Origin: Pseudofabraea citricarpa
Taxonomy: Eukaryota > Ascomycota > Leotiomycetes > Helotiales > Dermateaceae
Length of the DNA: 64,000 nt
Direction of reading: 5' to 3'
Assembly: GCA_029641185.1 (NCBI GenBank)
Contig: JAPWGK010000004.1
Location: 62,001-126,000 of the forward strand
The notes beneath the pieces were generated by a model. That model searched no databases. It was not told the origin of the DNA and saw nothing but the letters and a program-made list of their open reading frames with translations. Made by a program: the position numbers and the translations under genes. Below, one piece after another: positions 12,966 to 22,927 of the stretch; position 1 is the stretch's first letter, and every line of letters begins with the position of its first letter.

Positions 12966-14300
12966 ATGATGCAGCCTGCCGAGAAGCCCAAGAAGAACAA
13001 CTTGAACATTCTGATCGCCCCCTCGGGGTTTAAGGAGAGCCTCAGCCCAGAATCCGCTGCCAACTGCATCGAAGACGGCATTCTACGTGCACTCCCTCTC
13101 GCTACCATCAAGAAAGCGCCGCTTGTTGATGGGGGAGAGGGCTTTGCAAAAGCTTTGGTCGCTTCGACTTCTGGCGAGATCAAACGCCTCACTGTCACCG
13201 GTCCGGTCGGTGAACCTATCGAGTCCCACTATGGCATTCTTGGAGAATGCAATACCCCAACAGCAGTGGTGGAGATGGCTGCTGCTGCTGGTCTCAGTCT
13301 CGTTCCTAAACATCTCAGAGACCCAGGTGTTACCACTACATACGGTGTAGGAGAGACTATCGTCGCCGCCTTGGATGCGGGAGTCGATCGTATCATAATT
13401 GGATGTGGTGACTCCGGTACCAGCGATGGAGGTGCTGGAGCCCTGCAAGCACTGGGAGCACGTCTGCTAGATGGCAATAACAACGAACTCCCCAGAGCCG
13501 GAGGTGGAAAGGATCTCTCCAGACTCAAAAGGATTGACATGTCGAGAGTACACCCAGGCTTGAAGAAAGTTCAAATCGACGTCGCTTGCAACTGGCACAA
13601 CGTCCTGTGCGGACCTAAGGGAGTTGCGCGTGTCTTTGGGCCTCAGAAAGGAGCAACGCCCGAACAAGTCGAGGAATTATCCAACGCTTTCGACAACTAC
13701 GCTTCGATTGTTAGTGGTATACTCGGTAGAGACATCTCTCGAGCCCCTGGAAGCGGTGCTTCCGGTGGACTTGGAGCAGGACTGATGCTCGCCGGAGCAA
13801 CACTGCATTCGAGATATGATCTGATTATGAAATACTTCAACTTGGATACCTTCATCGACGATTGTGATCTCGTCATTACCGCCGAAGGGTCATTGGATGA
13901 CCAGACTCCGCACGGAAAGATCCCAGCACATGTCGCCATGCGAGCTAAGAAGCGTGGCCTACCCATCATTGCACTCGCGGGCACTATTGGTACTGACGCT
14001 CAGGTCAATTATGAAGTGGGCATAGACGCCTTTACAAGCATCGTGCAAGGACCAACATCTCTCGAAGACGCCATGACGGACACCGAGAGACTTCTCAGAG
14101 ACGCAGCTGAGAGCATGATCAGGATGGTCTTGATCGGGCACAGATTGGGCCATCCAAAGACCAGCGTGCCGCAGGACATGAGGGCCGTCCAGGGAATCAG
14201 GAAGGGGAAGGAGACTTTTTTTTTGTCCAGGGTTCGTTCTAGAATCCGTGCTTCGATTTTGCTGCGTCCTTTTCACTTACTCGCTGGGTATTTTGTTTAG
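12966..14300 (+). CDS. Glycerate kinase (GarK/GlxK family)
   Basis: Single exon, 444 aa, starting at ATG 12966 (a second Met follows at once). The protein matches the family 1 glycerate kinase fold (PF02595): IAPSGFKESLSPE at residues 17-30, APLVDGGEGF (51-60), TPTAVVEMAAAAGL, IIGCGDSGTSDGGAGALQ, GSGASGGLGAG and AEGSLDDQTPHGKIP. It phosphorylates glycerate to 2- or 3-phosphoglycerate, feeding photorespiration-like or serine/glyoxylate carbon into glycolysis. The family is best known from bacteria, and an intronless fungal copy fits old horizontal gain, but that is inference. Residues after about 400 are an Arg- and hydrophobic-rich tail unlike the rest of the domain. It is read through a T9 run at 14216-14224, so the annotated C-terminus may be affected by slippage or a sequencing error. 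The kinase core is complete either way. Confidence 0.92.
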   Translation: MMQPAEKPKKNNLNILIAPSGFKESLSPESAANCIEDGILRALPLATIKKAPLVDGGEGFAKALVASTSGEIKRLTVTGPVGEPIESHYGILGECNTPTAVVEMAAAAGLSLVPKHLRDPGVTTTYGVGETIVAALDAGVDRIIIGCGDSGTSDGGAGALQALGARLLDGNNNELPRAGGGKDLSRLKRIDMSRVHPGLKKVQIDVACNWHNVLCGPKGVARVFGPQKGATPEQVEELSNAFDNYASIVSGILGRDISRAPGSGASGGLGAGLMLAGATLHSRYDLIMKYFNLDTFIDDCDLVITAEGSLDDQTPHGKIPAHVAMRAKKRGLPIIALAGTIGTDAQVNYEVGIDAFTSIVQGPTSLEDAMTDTERLLRDAAESMIRMVLIGHRLGHPKTSVPQDMRAVQGIRKGKETFFLSRVRSRIRASILLRPFHLLAGYFV

Positions 14301-14541
14301 TTGCTTTGTTTCTCCAGATATCCCTAGGTATTAGAGTGCTATGATTTACGATATTTCTTTACACGAATAAATTGATTTGATTTCCATATCCCAACTTCCA
14401 CCGATATGCGATAGAGAGGTTGCTATTTTTGGTAAGACCCGCTCACCTCCTGATTCGCTTAGTTGACTCTAAACCGCACCGTGCGAGCTTGCTTTATTTA
14501 ATCAAAATTCGTTTTCCTCTCCAACAATTGTCCAAACAACA

Positions 14542-14668
14542 GCCCTCGTAGCTCAATGGTAGAGTAAGTAGCCATCCAACCTCAGTATCACATATAACAA
14601 TGTCTAACAAACAAACAGGCGCGTCACTAGTAATGACGAGGTTGCCGGTTCGATTCCGTCCGAGGGCA
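14542..14668 (+). tRNA. tRNA-Thr(AGT) interrupted in the D stem by a 55-nt GT-AG insert
   Basis: Exon 1 is 14542-14563 and exon 2 is 14619-14668; together they make 72 nt plus no encoded CCA. The cloverleaf is complete: acceptor GCCCTCG/CGAGGGC with discriminator A, D stem GCTC/GAGC (only after removing the insert), anticodon stem CGTCA/TGACG with loop CTAGTAA (anticodon AGT, threonine), variable loop AGGTT, and T arm GCCGG-TTCGATT-CCGTC with one C-T mismatch at 50:64. T8, A14, G18, G19, T33, T54, T55, C56 and A58 are all present. G1-C72 and C2-G71 fit Thr identity. A box TAGCTCAATGG and B box GGTTCGATTCC (14647-14657) are intact, and a T5 Pol III terminator follows. The anticodon loop is uninterrupted, so this is not the ordinary 37/38 tRNA intron. 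It could also be a recently interrupted pseudogene, but exact restoration argues for function. Confidence 0.9.
14564..14618 (+). other. Spliceosomal-type intron candidate inside the tRNA-Thr gene
   Basis: Fifty-five bases between tRNA nucleotides 23 and 24. It begins GTAAGT, carries a fungal branch site CTAAC at 14604-14608 (branch A 14607, 11 nt before the end) and ends ACAG. These are the same signals and size range as the mRNA introns of the neighbouring protein genes in this window. Its removal recreates the D stem GAGC exactly. Whether it is removed by the spliceosome, by the tRNA endonuclease, or not at all cannot be told from sequence. Confidence 0.8.
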
Positions 14669-15439
14669 TTCAGCTGATCTTGAGATATACCTTTTTGCAT
14701 TTTTGAGATTTTGGCATTAGCCAGAAAGCATGTTGGAATAATGCATAATATCTTTTTGAGATGTCTGAATTATTTGCCCTCCTCGCTTGCTGAATACTCG
14801 GTAGCCCCTGTGTGGGTGGCTTTTGACATTAGTCAGCAATCACTCATCCATCTCCTCCACCCCCGACGAAGTTGAAGCCATTTTTTGAATCTATGTTTAT
14901 GTTACTCAGAGGCACTTGGTCTTTTGTTCAGCATCGGTAAAGGAAGGATTAAAAACAACCCTTCATATATATCACGTAGAGTTCGATTCTCAAATGAGAC
15001 GACCTGGTGTTAGATGTCTGAAAATACTCGGCTGTGTGGATTTGCAGTAAAGTTGCCAGCCTTTCTTAATCCCTTCATGATTCAAGTAGGTTCCAAGCAC
15101 TTCGGTAAATGTCAACATGAATCTAATGCTCGATGCCGAGTTTATTTCAATCTCGTTGAGGTAGGGACGTCCCTTGCTACGACACTGTTCAGGTTAGCTC
15201 AACTTCGGATATAAGAATGGCGGGACTGACAGAGAAGCTCTGATTCTTGTTTTAATAGCTTTGCTATATCGATCAGTGTTAAGAAGAATTTAATGCAGTT
15301 GGTTTCCATTATAAACGCCCCCCAACCCTTGTCCTTTAGAAACGTCTGCCAAAAAGAGAGTTTTAGCAAGTTTTACTTGGTTAGCAATCTGGGCAGAGGT
15401 TCTTCTGGAACTATTATATCGAACTGCAACTAATAAAGC
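14669..15439. other. Intergenic, AT-leaning, no supported gene
   Basis: Downstream of the tRNA. Contains only short open frames without family features. A B-box-like string near 14978-14991 has no acceptor stem or anticodon arm around it and is not called as a tRNA. Confidence 0.45.
14692..14696 (+). terminator. Pol III T5 terminator of the tRNA-Thr gene
   Basis: A run of five T begins 24 nt after the tRNA 3' end, followed within a few bases by a second T run (about 14700-14704). This is the normal Pol III termination signal and supports Pol III transcription of the interrupted gene. Confidence 0.7.
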
Positions 15440-16194
15440 TCATTTACTAGATTTCATAGCCTTTTCGGAAAGACACTTTTCCTCGTCATTTTCAGATCTC
15501 TCGAGATAAAAGTCTTCATCCTCTTCAGCTCGCTTGTCTCTTTGGCGAACCCGACAATACCGAGAATAAATTCGAGAGACTTCTATTGCTGTCTTTGCCA
15601 AAGCTGGTATGGCTGAGATCTTGTATGTGAAATTTCGGTCCTTGGGATCAGTAGCTTCTTCGTCAACACAGCTGTCTCATACTGGGCTTGGTGTGTCTTT
15701 TTGCCATCCTTGTAACGAGCCGCCTTGAATATGGGCATATTCATATCCATACACGAGACTGCGTTGCGATTTGTAGCTAAGAAGATAACTGTATTGATCA
15801 AGATTGGATTGAATCCTTATGATATTTCATTTGGATCGCCATGGAACCTTTCACAGAGTGCAAGGAGGTACCTGCCGATTTCATCCTGTGTCAGCCTCTC
15901 AAACCTATTTGGGGCTCCTACGCGTTCGAGACGAAATTCCTTGAATCTTCCACCCTGTACAATTATTTTCACTTCCCCATTCTTCGCAACCTTTCGGACT
16001 GAGTTGCCAAAGCCGATCGAGGCCTTGAATACGAGCAATGGTGTCAGGGATGTTAGAGGTCGGAATAAAATGCCTGGGTTTGGATACTTTGGCAGAAATA
16101 GCATCCCAAATGCGTAGAACCCGCCCCTCTTAGATTTTCTAATACGAAGAGAGGTTTTGGGCGGTGGGCGAGCTTCATGAGACCCTATGAACAA
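15440..16194 (-). pseudogene. Decayed gene of unknown family
   Basis: Reading leftward from ATG 16194, a coding-like frame runs 125 codons (GGRFKEFRLERVGAPNRFER..., LTQDEIGRYLLALCERFHGD...). It meets one in-frame TAA just after DPNEIS (about 15814-15816) and continues in the same frame for at least 45 more codons (GFNPILINTVIFLATNRN...). It then resumes in another frame with DRNFTYKISAIPALAK and EVSRIYSRYCRVRQRDKRAEED, ending at TGA 15440-15442. One nonsense change (CAA to TAA fits C-to-T decay) and one frameshift would explain it. I do not recognise the family. An unrecognised intron could explain the frame change but not the stop. Confidence 0.5.
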
Positions 16195-16482
16195 ACCGGG
16201 GAAAGGGCACTATCCTGATAGTTTAAAGAGGTTGATTGGCTCAATTGAAGTTGCGATCCACAACTATTTATGCTAATTTTATTACTAATAAAAAGAACTT
16301 ATCAATAAAGTTCTCTTGATGTATTTGAGAAGCCAGAAAGTGGTAGAAGTCTATTCTGTTATGCTAAAGTGTAGAATTAGAAAGACTGATTCAGTAGTTG
16401 TTTTGATCTGAGAGAATAAAGATATATTAGTAGCTACCTTGCATAAATCACAGGAAGTTTCAAGAACTACAAGTGATGGATC

Positions 16483-17310
16483 ATGTATGGATTGGTCTAT
16501 ATTAACAGCCTCTTTGATAACACAGGATCTTTTGGGCGTCGGACTAAGCAAAAGGAAGACAAGGAAACTACCCGCTTTATATGCCACGTGCCAGATATAT
16601 CACTCCCTAATTCCAACCAGGATCACTTAGTACGTTACTACCAAACACAGTACGATGAGTCATTACATCTCACTAAATTTATTACACGAACTGCAAACTG
16701 ATAATAACACAGGCACGCAAGCTTGCAAAAAACGGCAAAACAGAGCAAGCAATCGATATCATGTACGAGATGCAACTCGAACCTGATTTTGGGCTTTACC
16801 ACCAAGCCATTACGAGCCTCCTTCTTGCGGCACTAGTCGAAACCCAACTAGAAAAGTATTGCAACTAGTATGGGACCTCATACAGGAGTTTCGAGCGGAG
16901 AACGATAGAGGACATAAGTATCCAGAACTCGTTGAAGCCGAGAATGAAATTCGAAAGATGCTGGAAGCAATTCAGAAAGACAGAAAGAAAGATGATAGCA
17001 AAATGGTACGCGATAACAAGGCTGGTGATGAGGGAGTCGAGCTATCTCTTTTGCCTCAATAGAGCCTCCCTCTGTTTGAAACGCCTTTCCAGATTGAAGG
17101 AATGTACCGCAATCATGATCAGAAGAAAGAAAAAAAGTCATCGCCTCAATTGTCTAGATCTGATACTACTGTTATGGCACAGATATTCAGTAAGCCATAA
17201 TTCCCTCATCTTGTGATTGCAGGAGATGCTTATAAATATCAGGCCAATCGGATACCAGCTCCGCCGCGACCCGATCTCGAGAAACTACAGCTGATATTCT
17301 CTCCCCCCAA
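16483..17310 (+). pseudogene. Decayed multi-exon gene, helical repeat-like protein
   Basis: Coding-like segments: ETTRFICHVPDISLPNSN (to about 16629), a GTACGT...CACAG intron (about 16630-16708), then LAKNGKTEQAIDIMYEMQLEPDF and LVWDLIQEFRAENDRGHKYP. A one-base deletion near 16857 breaks the frame between ETQLEK and LQLVWDL. An in-frame TAG at 17060-17062 (CAG to TAG) interrupts it again, after which coding-like sequence continues in the same frame to about 17188. It may splice to a last exon near 17222-17310 (YKYQANRIPAPPRPDLEKLQ), although that intron would be only 33 nt. The helical, TPR-like flavour is inference; the family is not recognised. Confidence 0.45.
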
Positions 17311-17815
17311 AAGTGAGTGACTAACAATATAAGATTAAACAGACGGACATTTAGGTATAAAGTAAAGCAGCATAATACTGGTTACTATTCAGATTCTAGA
17401 AATTAAATGAAATTTGATTTTGCTGTTTTCATAATCATATCCGGTGCGTCTACAAATCCATGTCTACAAATTTGTTCTTCACAGCATCCCACCAATTGAT
17501 CTTAGCTCTAATATAGATCCATAGTTCCAAATATTTCAAATATCTGGTAAAGGTCATGTCAATTGATAACAGAAGTCTAATGTAGTAAGAAGAGCTGTTT
17601 AAAAACCTTTCATTTAACAAGGCTTAAGCCAAGAACATCGTTAATAACATAGATTCAAAAAATCACTTGGCTTGAGGTGGGTATAGAATCCAGGAATCAA
17701 AAGAAGTAAGTTGAATATCTACATTGAAAAAATCATCGAACGTGAAGCGAGAAGTATGTACAAGAACGCAAGCTAATAACTCATTTTCTCTCTCCTTTTG
17801 GTAATGATCATACTT
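17311..17815. other. AT-rich intergenic stretch
   Basis: About 500 nt of AT-rich sequence with stops in all frames, lying between the decayed gene and the 3' end of the cellulase. No gene seen. Confidence 0.5.
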
Positions 17816-20046
17816 CTACTGGGTAAAAGTAACATTGAAAGAATTCTGACCGACGCTGCGGGGGAAAAACTATCGGCAGCAAGTTAGCATGAAAGGATGC
17901 TCTCTAATAAAAGAGGGAAGGGGGTTGAAAAATATAAACAAAGAGACTCACCTCGACGGTCAAAGTGACAGTCTGTCCCGTCGCTTGCAGAGCCTGTAAT
18001 CCGGACGCATACACGATGAAATCCGTCCCCTCATAGCCCCAGCTTCCAAACGTCCACCTCGCTTCCTGCAGCGGGCCAAACCACACCGTGAAGTCATCAG
18101 CGAGATACGTTCCGTCTGCCTTGACGGCTTTCACGGCCGCTACAGCAGGGACACCCTTATACGCGAGAGGAATATGTAAATCTGAGGCTGGGTTGATCTT
18201 GTAGGTGTAGGTTCCTGACACAATGGAAGGCGTATCGTATTGTACGATCTGTAGACGGAGAGGGGCACCGGCACTGAATGTTAATGTGAGTGTCTCTTTG
18301 ATGCCCGCTGCAGCTGTCGACGTATACAGGGATCCGAGGTAAGCCGAGGTGAAGGTTAGGACTCCAGAACTCGAGAAGGTGTATGAAGATGTAGCAAGGG
18401 TGGCACCGGCGGAGGTTTTGATTCCGGTCAGTGTGTTACCGTTGAGTAGGTAATTTACTGATTGAGAAATGACGGGATCTCCGACTTTGTGGAAGAGATA
18501 TGCCGATGTGTTCTGGCTTGATGCTGATTGAAGGGTAGTCGAGTCTGCAAGTGTGTTCGTCACCCCCTTGGCTGCGTTGATAAGAATATCAATCGCGACG
18601 GGATCCCTCCATACGCCCGTAGAGCGATCCAAGTGATCATTGCCGTTATCCCAGAGTTGAGATGAATAACCAAAAGAATTCATCGTGCGCACGAGAAAGT
18701 CGAAGTACTTCCAGCGAGCGGCTGGTTCGGTGCTTGCTGAAGAAGCGTCCCATTCACCGATGAATGTCGGGATATTGGAGAAGTTTCCGTGGAACAGGGC
18801 GAAGTCGTTCAAGAGACTAGCCTTGTCGTCATCAGATCCCCAGATAGTCTTTCCCCATGCGCTGAAAATAAAGTCATAGGGACTGTAGTAGTGGAATTGC
18901 AGACCCCATGGTTGAGAAGGGTAAAGAGAGCTTCGCTTGAAGAATTGCGATGTGAGTGCAGCATCCATTCTCAAACCAACAAGAGAAACGACTCTCTGCG
19001 GGTTGTATCCACCAGCTTTGTTGATCTCGGTTAAGAAGATGTCGTTTAGCTTGTTGAGTTCATCTCCATGTTCCTGAGTAGATCCTGGAGGTTCGTTGAT
19101 GGGTTCAAGGATCAACTTGGACGATTTACATGCAAATCTCTTTCCAATCTGTGCCCAAGTGCGTGCAAACTTTTCTTCAATCATAGTGATGTTAGCACCT
19201 GCTACAGATATATCGGCCCATTCCCAGGAGTCGTGGTGGACATTCAGGACCACATAATAGCCGAGGGCTAGTGCTTGATCTACAACTGTCTCAACACGGT
19301 CCATCCAAGTTGTGTTGATATTCCATGTTGGCGAAGCATCGGCGTAATGATGAGTCCATGTCACTAGTTGAAATCAAAGTCTGTGTTATTTATTTCAGAA
19401 GGTAACTTACCTGGAATGCGTACACTCTTAAATCCCTTGGCTTGAACTTGACTGAAAGTTGATGCTACAACTGGTGGGTTATTCCAAGACCCTTCATCTG
19501 GTATTGCATCAAGGGTGTTGCCCAAATTCCAGCCAGGGTTTAAGGCAGCAAAGGCGACAGAGGCGGAAACTGGTGTGAATGCCGCAGTGCATGATTGGGC
19601 AACTGTTGAAGTTGCTGAAGTGCTTGTCCTTGAAGATGTTGAAGAGGTAACTCTTGTGGAACTCGAGGTGGCAGTTGAGGTTACTCTGGTGGACGAAGAG
19701 GAAGTTGTTCGGGTTGTCAAAGTAGTTGCAGTGGTTGGCGTGGTTGCTGCTGTGCCTGGAATGCATTGAGAATACCCTGCACTCAAATTAGCCTGCGCTC
19801 TTTTCTTCCCTATTTTTTTCAAGGGAGTACCGGTAACTCACATTCATTTTGATAAACACAAGTATATCCCGAAACACAGGTCTTTACTCCCGTGTAACCA
19901 CTACCGCCACCTAAACTTTCAGCTTTTTTTTTTTTTTTTTTTTGAAAGCCAAGTATTTCCTACTTACATTGACCATATCCAGCAACCTGTGCATTAATCT
20001 GCTCGGCGCCAAAAGCTAGAAGACTTAAAAAATAGAGAGAACGCAT
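17816..20046 (-). CDS. Secreted endoglucanase: CBM1, GH5 (subfamily 4 type), CBM_X2, CBM46-like
   Basis: Five exons: 20046-19968, 19910-19842, 19776-19411, 19363-17952 and 17869-17816, 659 aa. A signal peptide (residues 1-19) precedes a CBM1 cellulose-binding module (about 21-54), whose YGQCGGSGYTG and final QCIPG are rebuilt only by splicing. A Ser/Thr-rich, O-glycosylatable linker follows (about 58-115). The GH5 domain has NPGWNLGNTLDAI, LNVHHDSWEW, acid/base Glu262 in LEPINEP and nucleophile Glu375 in FIGEWDAS; NLGNTLDA suggests subfamily 4. Residues about 461-548 (YLLNGNTLTGI...) resemble CBM_X2, and 551-659 resemble the CBM46 module of bacterial tri-modular GH5_4 enzymes. It should cut beta-1,4-glucan or xyloglucan in plant cell walls. 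Introns 1 and 2 sit at the edges of the CBM1. The last intron (17951-17870) replaces an in-frame readthrough tail. Intron 1 holds a long T run. Confidence 0.93.
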
Positions 20047-21008
20047 ATTTACAGAGAAATGAAACTAAATGGAGTCACACCAAAAAGAAATCAAAGTGAG
20101 AGAGAGGAAGCAAACCAATTTATAAGATCGTCTCCTGTTCATCCGGATTCCGAAGTCGACATGGTCTGCATGCAGTATCCTTTCTAGGAGGCATATTGCT
20201 CATAACAGGGATCGAGCACCGCAAACATCAACTGGGCTCACCTCTGAAGTTCCGATTCGTTATACTTGGGGGAAACGGCCTGACTTCATCTGCTGAGCGT
20301 GATATGTCACGGCGAGGGATAATCTCCCGGTCCTCTGTCCCAAACAACCTCACTTTAAGGAAGGAGGACAAGCGAAAGTCAGATTAAGATTCCACGAATG
20401 AGCGAAACGTCGGTGGGATGCAGGGGAGAAAAATGAAAAGCATCTGTACCATCCCCGCTCCAAGTCCGGCACTTCGGTCCCTGATTCTCTTTTTCGGTTT
20501 GCATGCGGGAGAACAGATGAGATGATGCGATAGATTGGCGAAAGGGGCACGAGCGGTACAAGTGTGGGGAAACCCCGGCTACTCATCGCACGTTGCATTT
20601 TGCCTCAACTTGGTGGTTAATGTTAATCTACCCCTCGGTCGCATCGGCCCGCTGCAAGTTGTCATGTGCTTTTTTGAAATGAGAGCATGGAAGAAGATCT
20701 TCCGTCTTGTGAACATTCTTCTAGAAGACATCTTGTGCGATGCCGAGGTCTGTATTTGCGATGTGTCATTTTCTTTTACCCACATGGTGATGGTGAAGTT
20801 GTTTGCTCGCTTGATTGTCTTCCTTTCCATGCCCAAGTCAGGGTCGGAGGTACCAAGAACTTAACTTTCTGACGCCTTATAATTAATATATGAGAGTATT
20901 AACGGCCATCATAATAATCGAAGCAAGTGAAGACCCAAAAATAAAAGTGTGAGCCATTGCAAGAGAGTCCTGAGAAGTTCTCAAAATCTATTCCTGTCTT
21001 GTTAATGC
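20047..21008. other. Intergenic upstream of the cellulase
   Basis: About 960 nt holding the cellulase promoter side and the 3' flank of the ATPase gene. Overlapping open frames at 20535-20872 on both strands show no family features. No sites are supported. Confidence 0.45.
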
Positions 21009-22675
21009 TCACTTCTCTTCCTTCTCAACTGCACTCAATGTAGTGGTCTGTTCAACTTTCCCAGATAGACCTCTCTGCACCGCTAGATATTCAAGGCCTT
21101 GTTGCAAATCCTTCAGAGTTAATTCCCTCGTTCGCTGCAGGCTCTCAATGGCATCAAGGCGGTCTAGCGTAGCTTGCAAATGCTCGTCAAATCCACTTTC
21201 AGTACAGACATCTCGGAAAGCATTCATCATCGGTACGGAATCGGCTCGGACCATAGCATCTGAATCAATAGCGAAGATGTTGATATGATCATAATTCTGC
21301 ATGAAATCTGCTCGAGTTATAATTTCGCGCGCTTTGTGTGATGGGATCTGTGGGAGTGATGTATCACCACGCGCAAGCATCTCTTTCTCTTTGTCAACCA
21401 GCGCTTTTGCTAGCACCATGGCTGCGGCCTATAGCGAAGTCAGATATATCAACTTGTCCAAGAGTGGGATTTACTCACGCAATATGTCTGTTGTTCCTCG
21501 ACATGCGGGTCCAAAGGTTCACCCAGGATCCAGCATTTGTTCAAGAACCAAGTCTTCTCCCGCTTGCAAATGTAGTTACACGTCTGCAGCATGTTTTCGG
21601 ACATAGCCACCTGGCTTAGGAAGTTCAAACGACCACCAATCTTGTCGTATACCTCTTTTAAAACACTCTGCTCAATAGTGTCACCAAAGACCCTCTTTCG
21701 ATAAGTTTTGAGGGCTTCAAACACCCGAGATGGAGGTAGATCACCCACAGAAACAACTTGCATGCGCGTAGAGTTCTGCTTCAGCCGCTCATAGACCCAG
21801 TAGTCATCACTGTTCAACACGACAGTAACAAGTCCGCTCGCCGCCCAAATCTCAGCACGTTGCTGAATCAATTCCAAAAGATCCTGCCCGTCCTCGTCAT
21901 CTCGAATCAGATGACTATTATTGATTATCAGCACTAAAGGTCTTGGGATGGTCTCTCTCCTCTTCAGGGCTACTTTTTCGAGCTTGTTGAATGCACGCTC
22001 GATATCCAGCAGAGCTGTGGTATCTCTTTGGCCCTTGATGCTAAAGAAACTGCCGATGTAATCCTCGTTAAACTCAAAATCCAACGCTTTGCCCAAACGC
22101 AGGCGGAAGATCTCCAGATCGCCATGGGCATCAAACATCGCAATCCCATCTCCATGGATGCGTTTCATGGCCTGCAGGATAAGACTCGTCTTGCCAACCC
22201 CCTTTTCCCCCACGATCAGGTGATAATGCCCTTTTCGGTTTCCCTGAACAATGGCATCGATTTGCTCTTGTTCTGTGCGTGGAATCCAGAACAAATCGGC
22301 TTCGGCTTCGTGCCGCGCTAAGGCTGCCAGCTCCAAGGATGAGTAGCCAGCTTCGAAGGCATTCTCCATCTTCTCCAAGACGACTTTCTTGTAGTACCTA
22401 TGGTAGAAATATCCCGCACTTCCAAGAATTGCAATGGACGCAAATGTCGTCAGAGAAGTCTCAAACAACTTCCCCAGTATCTCCTTCCACTTAAAGCCTT
22501 CATCTTCCTTTTCTTTGCCATTGCTTTCGGCGCGTGTCACGTGTCCTTCCTGCTTTTGCTGTGCTTGACTCGTAGATCTAGTCAAGGTCCGGCGGCGAGG
22601 GATGTTGTATATTGGTGCGCCGCATCGCTTGAGCGATGATACCCGACGTGGCAGGGCACGTAATGTGGAGAGCAT
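21009..22675 (-). CDS. Mitochondrial-type membrane P-loop ATPase (AAA+/RNA12-like)
   Basis: Two exons, 22675-21479 and 21428-21009, 538 aa. The ATG at 22675 is preferred to an in-frame GTG 24 bases upstream. Residues 1-35 are Arg-rich and free of acids, like a mitochondrial presequence. A hydrophobic segment spans about 74-92. Then comes a nucleotide-binding domain with Walker A GEKGVGKTS (156-164) and Walker B PLVLIINNSH (about 246-255), followed by a helical C-terminal region and a Glu/Lys end. The layout (presequence, one TM, AAA+-like domain, helical tail) recalls the Yme2/RNA12 group but without the RNA-recognition motif. It is probably an inner-membrane protein of unknown role in filamentous fungi. 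The splice joins QQTYC to AAAMVLAKALVDKEKEML in phase 0 through a GTGAGT...ATAG intron of 51 nt. Confidence 0.82.
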
Positions 22676-22927
22676 GCTGAGGTTGATTTGTACAGCCACT
22701 GGACAGTTCCTGCAGGTAAGGTGGAAGTTGTCCTTACCTGATTGATGCCTGAGGCCATGTCACCTTTAAAGCCAAGAACTCGGTATACTTGCTTGTCGTT
22801 TTGGAACGAGAAGCATGAGATGTTTTGTTATTCAAGCAGCCATAAACACGGTACGACCCTCAAAAGTCTCTGCTCTTAACTGCACGGTCCAACTACCAGG
22901 CATATTATCAACCTCCAACTCCAATCG

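Noticed and set aside
14978..14991. Second B-box-like string (GTTCGATTCT) as a possible tRNA
   Set aside because: No matching acceptor stem, D arm or anticodon arm within reach.
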